Positions 43,771 to 52,693 of a DNA stretch of 64,000 nucleotides are shown piece after piece; within the stretch, counting starts at the first letter, position 1; each line of letters opens with the position of its first letter. A model generated the notes under the pieces. That model had not been told where the DNA came from. It was given only the letters and a program-made list of their open reading frames with translations, and did no database searches. The stretch spans positions 62,001 to 126,000 of the forward strand of contig CBFHKZ010000005.1 of NCBI GenBank assembly GCA_965656545.1, in the 5' to 3' direction. Origin of the DNA: UBA7446 sp965656545. GTDB taxonomy: Bacteria > Bacteroidota > Bacteroidia > Flavobacteriales > Flavobacteriaceae. The translations under genes were made by a program, and so were the position numbers.

Positions 43771-43926
43771 AGACAGTATTCCCCTAAGAGCCAATCCCAA
43801 AAAAATGCTAGGATACAAAACTCCAGCAGAAGTATTTTTCAGTACACTAACCAAAAAACAAGTCTTACATTTGCTAGTTGAATCTACCAGTTTTTTTGCC
43901 CATAAGCATTACTTTGACCTTGCTTA
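43771..43926 (+). pseudogene. Remnant of an IS30-family transposase C-terminus
   Basis: One frame reads PLRANPKKMLGYKTPAEVFF, close to the conserved end of IS30-type transposases (usually NxRPRKxLGYKTPxEVFF), and stops at the TAA at 43924-43926. Nothing upstream matches the catalytic core, and no inverted repeats are evident. It fills the gap between the damaged parE and tig, and lies next to the tig promoter. Confidence 0.6.
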
Positions 43927-43943
43927 AAAATAGCCTACTTTTG
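43913..43943 (+). promoter_or_regulatory. tig promoter
   Basis: TTTG at 43913-43916, spacer 19 nt, -7 box TACTTTTG at 43936-43943. The -33 box overlaps the end of the IS30 remnant, so the insertion may have supplied part of the promoter. Confidence 0.65.
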
Positions 43944-43954
43944 CCAGCTATTAA

Positions 43955-45277
43955 ATGAAAAAGATGAACGTAACGCGAAAAGACGTAGACACACTCAATG
44001 CAGTGATTACCGTTGACATCAACCAAGAAGACGTTGCTCCTAAAGTGGAGCAAGTTTTAAATGACTACCGCAAGCGCGCCGATATTCCTGGATTTAGAAA
44101 AGGGAATGTGCCCATGGGCGTAATCAAAAAACAATACGGTCAGGCTGTTATGGTTGATGAGGTAAATAAGATGCTACAATCTTCACTAAATGACTTTCTC
44201 AACGAAGAAAAGATTTCTATTTTAGGCAATCCACTTCCCGTTCCAGTTGACAATATTGATTGGAATGCTTCTGCCTTTTCTTTTGATTTTGAATTGGGCT
44301 TGACACCAGATGTGGAGGTAATACTTCCCAACCGAAAAGCAGTCACACGATATGAAATTCAAGCAGACGAAAAGTTTGTAAACGAACAATTGGAACGCCT
44401 GCAAAAACAGTATGGTGCCATAGTTCCAACCGACGAAGTAACTGCAGACACAGAATTGACCGTAGGCGTTTCTTATGAAGGAGGGGAAGCTCAAAAAAGC
44501 GCCACTTTTACGGCTAGTGAGTTAAAAAGCAAAAAAGCACTTACCGCCTTTAAAAAAGCCACTATTGGTGAGGTGGTTGCATTTTCTACCAAAGGCTTGT
44601 TTAAAGAAGAGCACGTTTTGCGTCGTGTGATGGAAACCCTTCCAGAAAAAGCGGTAACGCTTTCGCTCACACTACAAGAGCGCAACAACCGTACATTGGC
44701 CGATTTAGACCAAGAATTTTTTGATAAGGTGTTTGGCAAAGACGCTGTAAAATCTGCAACAGACTGTAAAGAAAAACTCAAAGCAGATGCGATGGGTCAT
44801 TTCGAGACACAAGCCAATCAAAAGTTTATCAATGACATGACAGAACACTTGATTGACAACACCAAGTTTTCGCTTCCAGAGGCTTTCTTAAAGAAATGGA
44901 TGCAAACAGCAGGTGAAAATCCCATTACGGCAGAAGAAGCTGAAGCAGAATACACCAAGTCGGAGCGTGGCTTACGCTACCAATTGATCGAATCAAAACT
45001 TATGCAAGCACACGACCTTCAAATCACAAGAGAAGAAGTGGAAGCATTTGCCAAAGATTTGATTAAAAAGCAAATGGTGCAATATGGCCGTACAGATATT
45101 CAGGAAGAAGAACTTACTGAGATTGCAGGACGTATTTTGGGCAACCAAGAAGAGGTAAAGCGCATCTCTGACCAGGTGATGAGTGAGAAAATGCGACAGT
45201 TGTTTTTGGAAAAAGGAAACATCAAAGTCAAAAAATTATCTTACGATGACTTTATCAAAGAAGCGTACAAAAAATAA
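43955..45277 (+). CDS. tig: Trigger factor
   Basis: Ribosome-bound chaperone and peptidyl-prolyl isomerase, 440 aa. The ribosome-binding N-domain has the signature region PGFRKGNVPMGVIKKQYG (usually GFRxGKxP), followed by a PPIase-like domain (about 150-240) and the long helical C-domain. The ATG at 43964 (MNVTRKDV) matches the usual start and may be the real one. It heads the tig-clpP-clpX cluster, joining folding and degradation. Confidence 0.94.
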   Translation: MKKMNVTRKDVDTLNAVITVDINQEDVAPKVEQVLNDYRKRADIPGFRKGNVPMGVIKKQYGQAVMVDEVNKMLQSSLNDFLNEEKISILGNPLPVPVDNIDWNASAFSFDFELGLTPDVEVILPNRKAVTRYEIQADEKFVNEQLERLQKQYGAIVPTDEVTADTELTVGVSYEGGEAQKSATFTASELKSKKALTAFKKATIGEVVAFSTKGLFKEEHVLRRVMETLPEKAVTLSLTLQERNNRTLADLDQEFFDKVFGKDAVKSATDCKEKLKADAMGHFETQANQKFINDMTEHLIDNTKFSLPEAFLKKWMQTAGENPITAEEAEAEYTKSERGLRYQLIESKLMQAHDLQITREEVEAFAKDLIKKQMVQYGRTDIQEEELTEIAGRILGNQEEVKRISDQVMSEKMRQLFLEKGNIKVKKLSYDDFIKEAYKK

Positions 45278-45306
45278 TCGTTATATTTAACAGACAACTT
45301 TAGGAT

Positions 45307-45966
45307 ATGGATTACGGAAAAGAATTTAAAAAGTACGCTACCAAGCATCACGGGATAAACTCCATGTATTACGATGAAATGGTAAGTAGCCTCACGCCTT
45401 ACATCATTGAGGAACGTCAGTTGAATGTGGCCCAAATGGACGTGTTTTCACGTTTGATGATGGATCGTATTATCTTCCTTGGAACAGGAATTAATGATAG
45501 CGTTGCGAATATCATTCAAGCGCAGTTGTTGTTTTTGGAAAGCACCGACAAGACCAAAGACATCCAGATTTATATCAACTCCCCAGGAGGAAGTGTCTAT
45601 GCCGGATTGGGCATCTACGACACCATGCAGTTTATCAACCCAGACGTGGCTACCATATGTACGGGAATTGCAGCCTCAATGGCGGCTGTATTGCTTTGTG
45701 CTGGTCAAGACGGAAAACGTTCTGGCTTGCCACACTCCCGTGTGATGATTCACCAGCCACTAGGCGGTGCACAAGGACAAGCATCTGATATCGAAATTAC
45801 GGCTCGTGAAATTATAAAGCTCAAGAAGGAATTGTACGAAATCATCGCCAAGCACAGCAACCAGTCTTACGACAAGGTCTATGAAGACTCTGATCGTGAT
45901 TATTGGATGAAGGCGCTAGAAGCCAAAGAATATGGCATGATTGATGAGGTATTGACTAAAAGCTAG
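45307..45966 (+). CDS. clpP: ATP-dependent Clp protease proteolytic subunit
   Basis: ClpP serine peptidase, 219 aa. The oxyanion loop INSPGGSVYAGLGIYDTM, the nucleophile Ser in CTGIAASMAAVLLCAG and the catalytic His in MIHQPLGGAQGQASD are all present; the catalytic Asp lies in the C-terminal part. It forms the tetradecameric chamber that ClpX feeds. clpX follows after 3 nt. Confidence 0.97.
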   Translation: MDYGKEFKKYATKHHGINSMYYDEMVSSLTPYIIEERQLNVAQMDVFSRLMMDRIIFLGTGINDSVANIIQAQLLFLESTDKTKDIQIYINSPGGSVYAGLGIYDTMQFINPDVATICTGIAASMAAVLLCAGQDGKRSGLPHSRVMIHQPLGGAQGQASDIEITAREIIKLKKELYEIIAKHSNQSYDKVYEDSDRDYWMKALEAKEYGMIDEVLTKS

Positions 45967-45969
45967 ATT

Positions 45970-47193
45970 GTGGAAGAATTGAATTGTTCTTTTTGTGGAC
46001 GTAAAAAAGCCGAGACCAAACTCTTGGTCGCTGGGCTAAATGCACACATATGCGAACGCTGTGTTGACCAAGCGGTTGGCATCATTCAAGAAGAAACCAC
46101 GCATACCGAAAACACCCCCAGCACTGCCGATTTTTTACTTAAAAAACCCAAGCAGATTAAAGCCTTTTTGGACGACTATGTCATTGGACAGGAGCAAGCC
46201 AAAAAAGTGCTTTCCGTTGCGGTATACAACCATTACAAGCGACTCAATCAAAACGTTGAAAACGACGTGGAAATTGAAAAAAGCAATATCATTATTGCAG
46301 GCCGTACAGGTACGGGCAAAACACTATTGGCCAAGACCATTGCCAAGATGCTGCAAGTGCCCATTGCCATAGTAGATGCAACGGTTTTGACCGAAGCGGG
46401 TTATGTGGGTGAAGATGTAGAAAGTATATTAACACGATTATTGCAAGCTGCCGATTACGATCAGCAAAAAGCAGAGCGTGGCATTGTCTTCATCGATGAG
46501 ATAGATAAAATTGCCCGTAAAAGCGACAACCCTTCCATCACGCGTGATGTTTCTGGAGAGGGTGTACAACAAGCCTTACTTAAACTATTGGAAGGCACTG
46601 TGGTTAATGTACCACCCAAAGGCGGTCGTAAGCATCCTGATCAGAAGTTTGTCGAAATCAATACCGAGCACATATTGTTTATTGCAGGCGGTGCATTTGA
46701 TGGTGTTGAACGCCACATTGCCAAACGCATGAACATGCAGGCGGTGGGCTACAGCACTGCTGCCAAACGCAAATCGGTTACTGAAGACGATTTGTTGGCG
46801 CATATTACGCCCTCAGACCTTAAAGATTTTGGGCTTATCCCTGAAATTATCGGACGCTTACCGGTGCTTACGCACATGAATCCTTTAGACGAAAAAGCAC
46901 TGCGTGAGATATTAACCGCACCTAAAAATGCATTGGTAAAGCAGTACCAGCACCTCTTTGATTTGGACGGGGTTGCGTTGACCTTTACGCCAACAGCTTT
47001 GGACTTTATCGTGGAGCAAGCCGTGCAGTATGCTTTGGGCGCAAGGGGACTACGTTCCTTGTGTGAGGCCATCCTCACCGACGCCATGTATGAACTTCCC
47101 AGCACCAATACCACCGAGCTGAAGATTACCAAGCGCTATGCCGAAAACAAATTGAGTGTTGTGCAACTCAGCCAGCTGAAGGCGGCTTCTTAG
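45970..47193 (+). CDS. clpX: ATP-dependent Clp protease ATPase subunit ClpX
   Basis: AAA+ unfoldase, 407 aa, starting at a GTG only 3 nt after clpP. The N-terminal zinc-binding domain has CSFC and CERC pairs (residues 5-8 and 28-31 region). Walker A reads GRTGTGKT, where most ClpX proteins have GPTGTGKT; Walker B is IVFIDEIDKIA. The IGF-type loop that docks on ClpP lies in the middle segment. The Arg in Walker A is worth noting but the site should still bind ATP. Confidence 0.96.
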   Translation: MEELNCSFCGRKKAETKLLVAGLNAHICERCVDQAVGIIQEETTHTENTPSTADFLLKKPKQIKAFLDDYVIGQEQAKKVLSVAVYNHYKRLNQNVENDVEIEKSNIIIAGRTGTGKTLLAKTIAKMLQVPIAIVDATVLTEAGYVGEDVESILTRLLQAADYDQQKAERGIVFIDEIDKIARKSDNPSITRDVSGEGVQQALLKLLEGTVVNVPPKGGRKHPDQKFVEINTEHILFIAGGAFDGVERHIAKRMNMQAVGYSTAAKRKSVTEDDLLAHITPSDLKDFGLIPEIIGRLPVLTHMNPLDEKALREILTAPKNALVKQYQHLFDLDGVALTFTPTALDFIVEQAVQYALGARGLRSLCEAILTDAMYELPSTNTTELKITKRYAENKLSVVQLSQLKAAS

Positions 47194-47312
47194 TTTTTTT
47201 ATTATTTTAGCGTAGAACAAGCCCCAAATCTGTTCTTCAACTAAATATTCGCTACCGACTGGTAGACTTGCGTTTCTTTTAAGGATTTTTTGGGGTTGTA
47301 AAGCCAAATAAA

Positions 47313-48209
47313 ATGAAATTATCAGAGACACTAATTACTCTTTTTATTGGAATAATTATTGCAAGCTGCGGAACTTCGAAAGGATATGTTGGTGATAAAA
47401 TACCTGCCAATGAATTAGCTATCTTAAATGGAAGTGTTAACCCAATAAATATAGATGGAAAGAAGCATAAAGAAAGATTGCTTTTTGTTAAATCAAATCA
47501 AAAAGAAGTTGGTAGCTACACGAAGGGTTGGCCTAAAAGCCTAAAAGTTAAAGAAGGAAATATTGAACTTGAAGTAAGACACTTTAGAACATGGGAGTAC
47601 GGAATTGAATATATAGGTGGAGGTGGTCTTGGCGGTTTACAAGCTGGACTTGATCAGGAGCGAACGATGAATCACCATCATTATGTTTTAAATTTTAATA
47701 TCGAAAAAAATAAAAATTACCTGATAAGTATAAAATCTGACCCTAATGATTTAGATAAAACCAATATTTCAATTACTGATGTAGACACAAAATTAGAAGT
47801 TGATTTTCAATCGAAAAAAAAGATTACCAATAAGTCTGAAATTACTGCTATAAGTGATAACCATATAAAAGTTGATGAGCTTGGTAATGGAACTGTTCTA
47901 ATTTATAATGGAGCTAAGGGTTTATATAAAAATAAATTAAATACAGGTAGATTAAGTATTTGGATTAATGACAAGCTTCTAGGGCACATTGATCCAGAAG
48001 AGTATATACTGGTTAGCCTTGAAAACGGAAATCACCATATTAAGCTTTTACATGTCGATGTTTTTAATATAAAAAGCGAGCATGATATTTCAATTACTGA
48101 CGAAACCAAAATAGTTCAAGTTAAACCAACCGCTTTTTCAAATAAACTTCAAGTGACAAATAATTTACCAAAAAAATTTGATAGGTTTAAGAATGCTAAA
48201 AAGGAATAA
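47313..48209 (+). CDS. Lipoprotein with DUF2846-like C-terminal domain
   Basis: A 298-aa lipoprotein (signal peptide with lipobox IASC). Two similar beta-rich halves are visible: residues about 30-150 and 190-298. The second (GRLSIWINDKLLGHIDPEEYILVSLENGNHHI pattern) looks like DUF2846, a family of small surface domains of unknown role. The gene is much more AT-rich than its neighbours clpX and GH3, which suggests later acquisition. It stands alone between clpX and the HigBA-like module. No function is claimed. Confidence 0.72.
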   Translation: MKLSETLITLFIGIIIASCGTSKGYVGDKIPANELAILNGSVNPINIDGKKHKERLLFVKSNQKEVGSYTKGWPKSLKVKEGNIELEVRHFRTWEYGIEYIGGGGLGGLQAGLDQERTMNHHHYVLNFNIEKNKNYLISIKSDPNDLDKTNISITDVDTKLEVDFQSKKKITNKSEITAISDNHIKVDELGNGTVLIYNGAKGLYKNKLNTGRLSIWINDKLLGHIDPEEYILVSLENGNHHIKLLHVDVFNIKSEHDISITDETKIVQVKPTAFSNKLQVTNNLPKKFDRFKNAKKE

Positions 48210-48278
48210 AAACCCACCACCCTGTATTTTATCAGGGCGGTTACAGGCAGATTTACAATTTAGAATTTAAAAATGGAA

Positions 48279-48309
48279 TTGTAATTAGTAAACTAATTAG
48301 TTAACTTTG
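48279..48309 (+). promoter_or_regulatory. Promoter of the HigBA-like module
   Basis: TTG at 48279-48281, spacer 20 nt, -7 box TAACTTTG at 48302-48309, 4 nt before the TTG start at 48314. Leaderless transcription is predicted. Confidence 0.65.
48282..48302. promoter_or_regulatory. Probable HigA operator palindromes
   Basis: Perfect inverted repeat TAATTAGT-AA-ACTAATTA at 48282-48299, overlapping a second palindrome AACTAATTAGTT at 48291-48302. Both fill the space between -33 and -7, so antitoxin binding would occlude the promoter. Confidence 0.62.
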
Positions 48310-48313
48310 TATT

Positions 48314-48658
48314 TTGGTAAGAAAGATTATTGCGTATAAAAGTTATTTTATTACGTTTTACAAATCCCAAGAAGATAAAGTTCAAGAAAAAATGGAATTT
48401 GTTTTGGATATGATTCGGTTTGAAAGACGAGTCCCTAAAAAATTTCTCAAAGCACTTGAAAACACAGATGGGATTTATGAGGTAAGAGTAATAACGACAT
48501 TTAAAAGTATCCGGATTTTAGGTTTTTTCGATAAGGGAAACTTGGTTGTGCTTTTAAATTGTTTTGTAAAAAAATCACAGAAAACACCTCGAAAGGAAAT
48601 CCGACTTGCCGAAAAGTTAAAAAGAGAATATCTAAGCGAAAAAAACAACATAAAGTGA
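48314..48658 (+). CDS. RelE/HigB-like toxin (phage Gp49-like family)
   Basis: A 114-aa toxin of the Gp49-like RelE/ParE superfamily, normally an mRNA interferase. The core GIYEVRVITTFKSIRILGFFDKGNLVVLLNCF-like region has the expected strand order, followed by KKSQKTPRKEI, the family C-terminal signature. No ATG is available; the TTG at 48314 gives the family start VRKIIAYK. The toxin gene comes first, as in higBA modules, and its stop overlaps the antitoxin start in a GTGA arrangement. Confidence 0.88.
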   Translation: MVRKIIAYKSYFITFYKSQEDKVQEKMEFVLDMIRFERRVPKKFLKALENTDGIYEVRVITTFKSIRILGFFDKGNLVVLLNCFVKKSQKTPRKEIRLAEKLKREYLSEKNNIK

Positions 48659-48945
48659 AACAGACAACAAATTTTGAAGCACTACTTATTGAAAAGTACG
48701 GAGATAAGGGAACACCAAAACGCGATGCATTTGATGCTGATTCTCTTGCTTTTCGGTTGGGTGTGATGTTAAAAGAAGCTCGTAAAGAAGCAAACTTGAC
48801 CCAAGAAGAACTTGCCCAAAAAACGGGCACTAAAAAAAGTTATATATCTAGGATTGAAAGAGGACTAAGCGATATTCAAGTTTCTACCTACCACAAGCTT
48901 ATTGAAACTGGGATTGGAAAGCAGCTACATATCTCTATAAACTAA
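48655..48945 (+). CDS. HigA-like XRE-family antitoxin
   Basis: A 96-aa antitoxin with a helix-turn-helix domain (LTQEELAQKTGTKKSYISRIERG) in the C-terminal half and an N-terminal segment (FEALLIEKYGDKGTPKRDAF) likely to contact the toxin. It starts at the GTG at 48655, whose last two bases are part of the toxin stop codon, so the pair is translationally coupled. The 3' end overlaps the convergent GH3-type synthetase gene by 4 nt. Confidence 0.88.
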   Translation: MKQTTNFEALLIEKYGDKGTPKRDAFDADSLAFRLGVMLKEARKEANLTQEELAQKTGTKKSYISRIERGLSDIQVSTYHKLIETGIGKQLHISIN

Positions 48946-50453
48946 ACCTCCCCCAACAACTCATCCAAATATTCACGGGTGTTGGATAGGCGCGGTACCT
49001 TATGCTGCCCACCAATTTTCCCTTTTTGCTTCAACCATTTATAAAAGGTCTTGGGTTTTGCCACATGCAGTTTCAGCGGCATCAGCGTCATGTTTTTATA
49101 GCGTTTGGCTTCGTAGTCCGAATTTAAGGCCTGCAACTGTTTGTCCAAATCTTCGGCAAAGGCAGTAGCGTCTTTGGGTGGGGTCTTAAATTCTATCAGC
49201 CACTCGTGCCCGCCCTTTTCAGAACCTTCCATAAAAATAGGTGCGGCGGTATAATCTACCAGTTGCACATGATGGCGTTGGCATACAAGCTCTAAGGCTT
49301 TGTTGGCATTTTCAATCACCAACTCTTCCCCAAACACATTGATAAAGTGTTTTGTTCTACCCGTTATTTTAAAGCGATAAGGCGCAATGGAGGTAAAGCG
49401 AATGGTGTCACCAATGTTGTACCGCCACAGCCCGGCATTGGTCGAGATGATCACCGCATATTGGGTGCCGACCGCTACAGCGGAGAGTGGTATTACTTTT
49501 TCGTTTTTAGTACCATAGGATTTCATATCTATAAATTCATAGAAAATTCCATAGTCAAGCATCAGCAGTAACTCGTCGGAGTGGAGTTGATCCTGCACCC
49601 CAAAAAAGCCTTCAGAGGCATTGTATAGTTCTACATAGTGCACGGCATCACTTGGCATAAGGGCTTTGTACTGCTCCTTGTAAGGCATAAAGTTTACTCC
49701 ACCGTGGAAATAGACTTCCATATTGGGCCAAACGTCCAAAATACTTTCCCGTCTCGTTTCTGCCAACACCTTTTGCAACAGCACCAGCATCCACGAGGGC
49801 ACGCCTGCCATACTGCGAATATCTTCCCTTAAGGTTTCTTCTACGATGGCCTTCATCTTGGTTTCCCATTCCGACATAAGCGAAACCTTTTGGCTGGGCG
49901 CACTTACCATTTCTGCCCAAAGCGGCAGGTTGTCAATCATAATGGCCGACAAATCCCCAAAATAGGAGTTGTTTTCTTCATAAATTTCCTTGCTACCACC
50001 CAAGCGCAATGCCTTGCCCTGAAACACACTAGACTGTTCGTTGTTTTTAAAATAGAGGCTCAACATGTCTTTACCTCCCTTAAAATGACAGTTTTCTAGG
50101 GATTCATTTGAGATGGGAATAAACTTGCTTTTGGCATTGGTCGTACCACTCGATTTGGCGTACCATTTGATTGGAGTGGGCCAAAATATATTTTGCTCGC
50201 CCTTTCGGGAGCGTTCTATCATGGGTGCTATTTCCTCATAGGTGCGTACGGGTACTCGATCGGCAAAGTCTTCGTACTGCTGCATATCAGCAAAACCATA
50301 TTGCTTACCGACTTCTGTTTTTTTAGCAGTTTTCAGCAAGTTCATCAGTTCATCGCGCTGTACTTCGTTGGGATATTTGATAAAAAGCTCAATGTCATGC
50401 ACTCGTTTTTTGAGGAGCCATGTAACAACAGTATGGAGTAGTGGTATTGCCAT
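48942..50453 (-). CDS. GH3 auxin-responsive promoter family acyl-amido synthetase-like protein
   Basis: A 503-aa member of the GH3 family of acyl-adenylating enzymes (not glycoside hydrolase 3). The adenylation pattern is visible: AKSSGTTNAKSKFIP (P-loop-like), LYNASEGFFG (middle motif) and WRYNIGDTIRF, with a C-terminal domain ending PRLSNTREYLDELL. Plant members conjugate amino acids to hormones; the bacterial substrate is unknown. It is divergent from the DUF2797 gene, 32 nt apart. Confidence 0.9.
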   Translation of the reverse strand: MAIPLLHTVVTWLLKKRVHDIELFIKYPNEVQRDELMNLLKTAKKTEVGKQYGFADMQQYEDFADRVPVRTYEEIAPMIERSRKGEQNIFWPTPIKWYAKSSGTTNAKSKFIPISNESLENCHFKGGKDMLSLYFKNNEQSSVFQGKALRLGGSKEIYEENNSYFGDLSAIMIDNLPLWAEMVSAPSQKVSLMSEWETKMKAIVEETLREDIRSMAGVPSWMLVLLQKVLAETRRESILDVWPNMEVYFHGGVNFMPYKEQYKALMPSDAVHYVELYNASEGFFGVQDQLHSDELLLMLDYGIFYEFIDMKSYGTKNEKVIPLSAVAVGTQYAVIISTNAGLWRYNIGDTIRFTSIAPYRFKITGRTKHFINVFGEELVIENANKALELVCQRHHVQLVDYTAAPIFMEGSEKGGHEWLIEFKTPPKDATAFAEDLDKQLQALNSDYEAKRYKNMTLMPLKLHVAKPKTFYKWLKQKGKIGGQHKVPRLSNTREYLDELLGEV

Positions 50454-50485
50454 TTTGGGTATATTGCTGAACGAAAATACAAATT

Positions 50486-51274
50486 ATGTTTCAAGGCGTA
50501 CTGACCAAAATGCAAACGGAATTCAAAAGCCCTGTAGACTACTACTTGGTCTTTGCAGATTCCTTCGTTCACGTCAATAGTTTTCTAGAAAAAAAAGTAC
50601 ATATCACACGCACGGGTTCACAGTGTCTTAACTGCTCACAGCCTAACGAAATTTTCCGTCAGGGTTTTTGTAAGTCCTGTTTTTTTGAAACACCAAGCGC
50701 TGGGGAATGGATTATGAAACCCGAGCTCAGCAAAGCTCATTTGGGTATTGAAGACCGGGATTTGGCCTATGAACAAAAGGTGCAATTACAGCCCCATATT
50801 GTTTATTTTGCGGTCTCCAGTGGACTAAAAGTGGGAGTAACACGCGATACCCAAGTGCCCACGCGCTGGATTGACCAAGGTGCGCATCAAGCCCTGCCTA
50901 TTGTGGAGGTACCCAACCGCTATTTGGCAGGTATAACAGAGGTAGCACTAAAAGCATATTTCAACGATAAAACCAACTGGCGCATCATGCTGCAAAACAA
51001 AGGAGAAGCTTTGGATTTGGTGGCCGAACGTGCAGCCTGTATTGCCAAACTACCAACCGAAGTACAACCCTATGTAGTTCAGGATCCACCTCTTTCTATC
51101 GACTTTCCCGTTGCTCGTTTTCCCGAAAAAGTCAAAAGTTTAAACCTCCTCAAAACCCCTGAATATTCAGGAGTGCTTAAGGGCATTAAAGGACAGTATT
51201 GGATTTTTGAAGACGATACCGTTTGGAACGTACGCGGGCATGAAGGGCAAGTAGTTGACCTTTCATTTAGCTAA
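50486..51274 (+). CDS. DUF2797 family protein
   Basis: A 262-aa protein of the DUF2797 family. It contains an early zinc-ribbon-like segment with CLNC and CKSC pairs (residues about 48-70), then a domain with KVGVTRDTQVPTRWIDQGA that recalls the family signature, similar in feel to GIY-YIG-type small domains. Function is unknown. The 3' end overlaps the convergent rluF-like gene by 4 nt. Confidence 0.82.
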   Translation: MFQGVLTKMQTEFKSPVDYYLVFADSFVHVNSFLEKKVHITRTGSQCLNCSQPNEIFRQGFCKSCFFETPSAGEWIMKPELSKAHLGIEDRDLAYEQKVQLQPHIVYFAVSSGLKVGVTRDTQVPTRWIDQGAHQALPIVEVPNRYLAGITEVALKAYFNDKTNWRIMLQNKGEALDLVAERAACIAKLPTEVQPYVVQDPPLSIDFPVARFPEKVKSLNLLKTPEYSGVLKGIKGQYWIFEDDTVWNVRGHEGQVVDLSFS

Positions 51275-51996
51275 CCATCATAGGTTTTTTTAGATTCCGC
51301 CACCAATCGGTTGATTTCCGCCAACTCCTTATTGGTCAGGTCGCGCCATTTTCCTTTGCCAACGTCAAGGTTAACGTTCATGATGCGCACTCTTTTTAGG
51401 CGTACCACACGGTAGTCCAAATATTCACACATACGTCTTATTTGCCGATTGAGCCCTTGGGTGAGGATGATGCGAAACTCACGCTCATGCGTTTGCTTTA
51501 CCACACAGGGCCTTGTGACCTTATCGAGTATGGGAACGCCTTTGCCCATTTTGTCAATAAAGAGTTTGGTAATGGGCTTGTTGACCGTTACTACATATTC
51601 CTTTTCGTGGTTGTTGCGAGCACGCAAGATCTTATTGACGATATCACCATCATTGGTTAAAAAAATAAGTCCTTCTGAGGGCTTGTCCAATCGTCCGATG
51701 GGGAATATTCGAGTTGGATAATTGATGAATTCAATGATGTTGTCTTTCTCCACTTTGGTGTCTGTGGTACAAACAATACCAACGGGCTTATTAAAGGCAA
51801 TATAAACGGGCTTTTCTATTTTTTTACCAACCCGTTCCCCGTCAACGGCAATTTTGTCTTGCGCCGTTACTTTCATGCCCATTTCCACGGGGTTGCCATT
51901 CACGGTAATGCGGCCTTGTTCAATCAGCTTATCTGCAGCGCGACGCGAGCAGAAGCCAACCTCACTTAGGTATTTGTTAATGCGAACGGCTTCCAT
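51271..51996 (-). CDS. rluF: RluF/RsuA-family pseudouridine synthase
   Basis: A 241-aa pseudouridine synthase with an N-terminal S4 RNA-binding domain (RINKYLSEVGFCSRRAADKLIEQGRITVNG) and the catalytic GRLDKPSEGLIFLTNDGD motif holding the active Asp. The pattern is closest to RluF, which modifies 23S rRNA. The ATG at 51996 is 1 nt after the yhhQ stop and is chosen over one 13 codons upstream, which would overlap yhhQ. Third gene of the sppA operon. Confidence 0.9.
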   Translation of the reverse strand: MEAVRINKYLSEVGFCSRRAADKLIEQGRITVNGNPVEMGMKVTAQDKIAVDGERVGKKIEKPVYIAFNKPVGIVCTTDTKVEKDNIIEFINYPTRIFPIGRLDKPSEGLIFLTNDGDIVNKILRARNNHEKEYVVTVNKPITKLFIDKMGKGVPILDKVTRPCVVKQTHEREFRIILTQGLNRQIRRMCEYLDYRVVRLKRVRIMNVNLDVGKGKWRDLTNKELAEINRLVAESKKTYDG

Positions 51997-51997
51997 A

Positions 51998-52693
51998 TCA
52001 ATCCAAATGAATTTCTTCCCCAACGTTAAGATCAAAACGACGGCGAATCAGCCAAACGAATAAGTACAAAAAAGGCGTATCGACGGCAGCAACCAAAACC
52101 TTAAAAATCACGCTAGATACGACCAAACCCCAAAACAAATCCCAAGGCAGTACTTGAAACGAACACAAGAGTAAAATAACTGCTGTGGAGTCGATGATTT
52201 GAGAACTAAATGTGGAGAAGTTATTGCGCAACCATAAATGCTTGCCTTGCGTCAGGTTTTTCCAGTAGTGATAGATGCGTATGTCCACGAATTGTGCCGA
52301 TAGGTAAGCGATCATGGAAGCCAACACCGCCAAGGGCGATAGCGCAAATACGCTGTGGAAAGTAGCATCGTCTATGGGTGAGCTTTCAATGGCGGGGACC
52401 ACCCCTGCCAACAATAAAATCCCAATCGAAAAAAAGGAGGCAAAAATACCAGCAACCACCACTTGATTGGCACTTTTCTTTCCAAAAATTTCAGAAATAA
52501 TATCGGTAATTAAAAAGGTGATGGGATAGGGTAGTATGCCTACAGACAATTCAAAAATGGGCATCCCAAAGACTTCCCAGTCAAAAGGGCGCCAATAAAA
52601 AAACTTCTGAAAAATCAGGTTAGACACCACCAAGGAGGTGATGAATAAGGCGGCCAAATACAAATATAACTTTCGCGCTGCGGGCCTATGCAT
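51998..52693 (-). CDS. yhhQ: Queuosine precursor transporter (YhhQ/VUT family)
   Basis: A 231-aa integral membrane protein with six or so helices and the family signatures PITFLITDIISEIFGKKSANQVV and SAQFVDIRIYHYWK. Members import queuosine precursors (queuine or preQ0/preQ1) for tRNA modification. It begins directly after sppA and ends 1 nt before rluF, another tRNA/rRNA modification gene. Confidence 0.92.
   Translation of the reverse strand: MHRPAARKLYLYLAALFITSLVVSNLIFQKFFYWRPFDWEVFGMPIFELSVGILPYPITFLITDIISEIFGKKSANQVVVAGIFASFFSIGILLLAGVVPAIESSPIDDATFHSVFALSPLAVLASMIAYLSAQFVDIRIYHYWKNLTQGKHLWLRNNFSTFSSQIIDSTAVILLLCSFQVLPWDLFWGLVVSSVIFKVLVAAVDTPFLYLFVWLIRRRFDLNVGEEIHLD

Noticed and set aside
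47252..47265. Short inverted repeat CTACC-GACT-GGTAG after clpX, similar in part to the tRNA-Leu insert.
   Set aside because: Only a 5-bp stem; the similarity is too short to call it a member of the palindrome family.
48218..48241. Imperfect hairpin after the AT-rich lipoprotein gene, considered as a terminator.
   Set aside because: It has a mismatch in the stem and no T run, so I could not support it.
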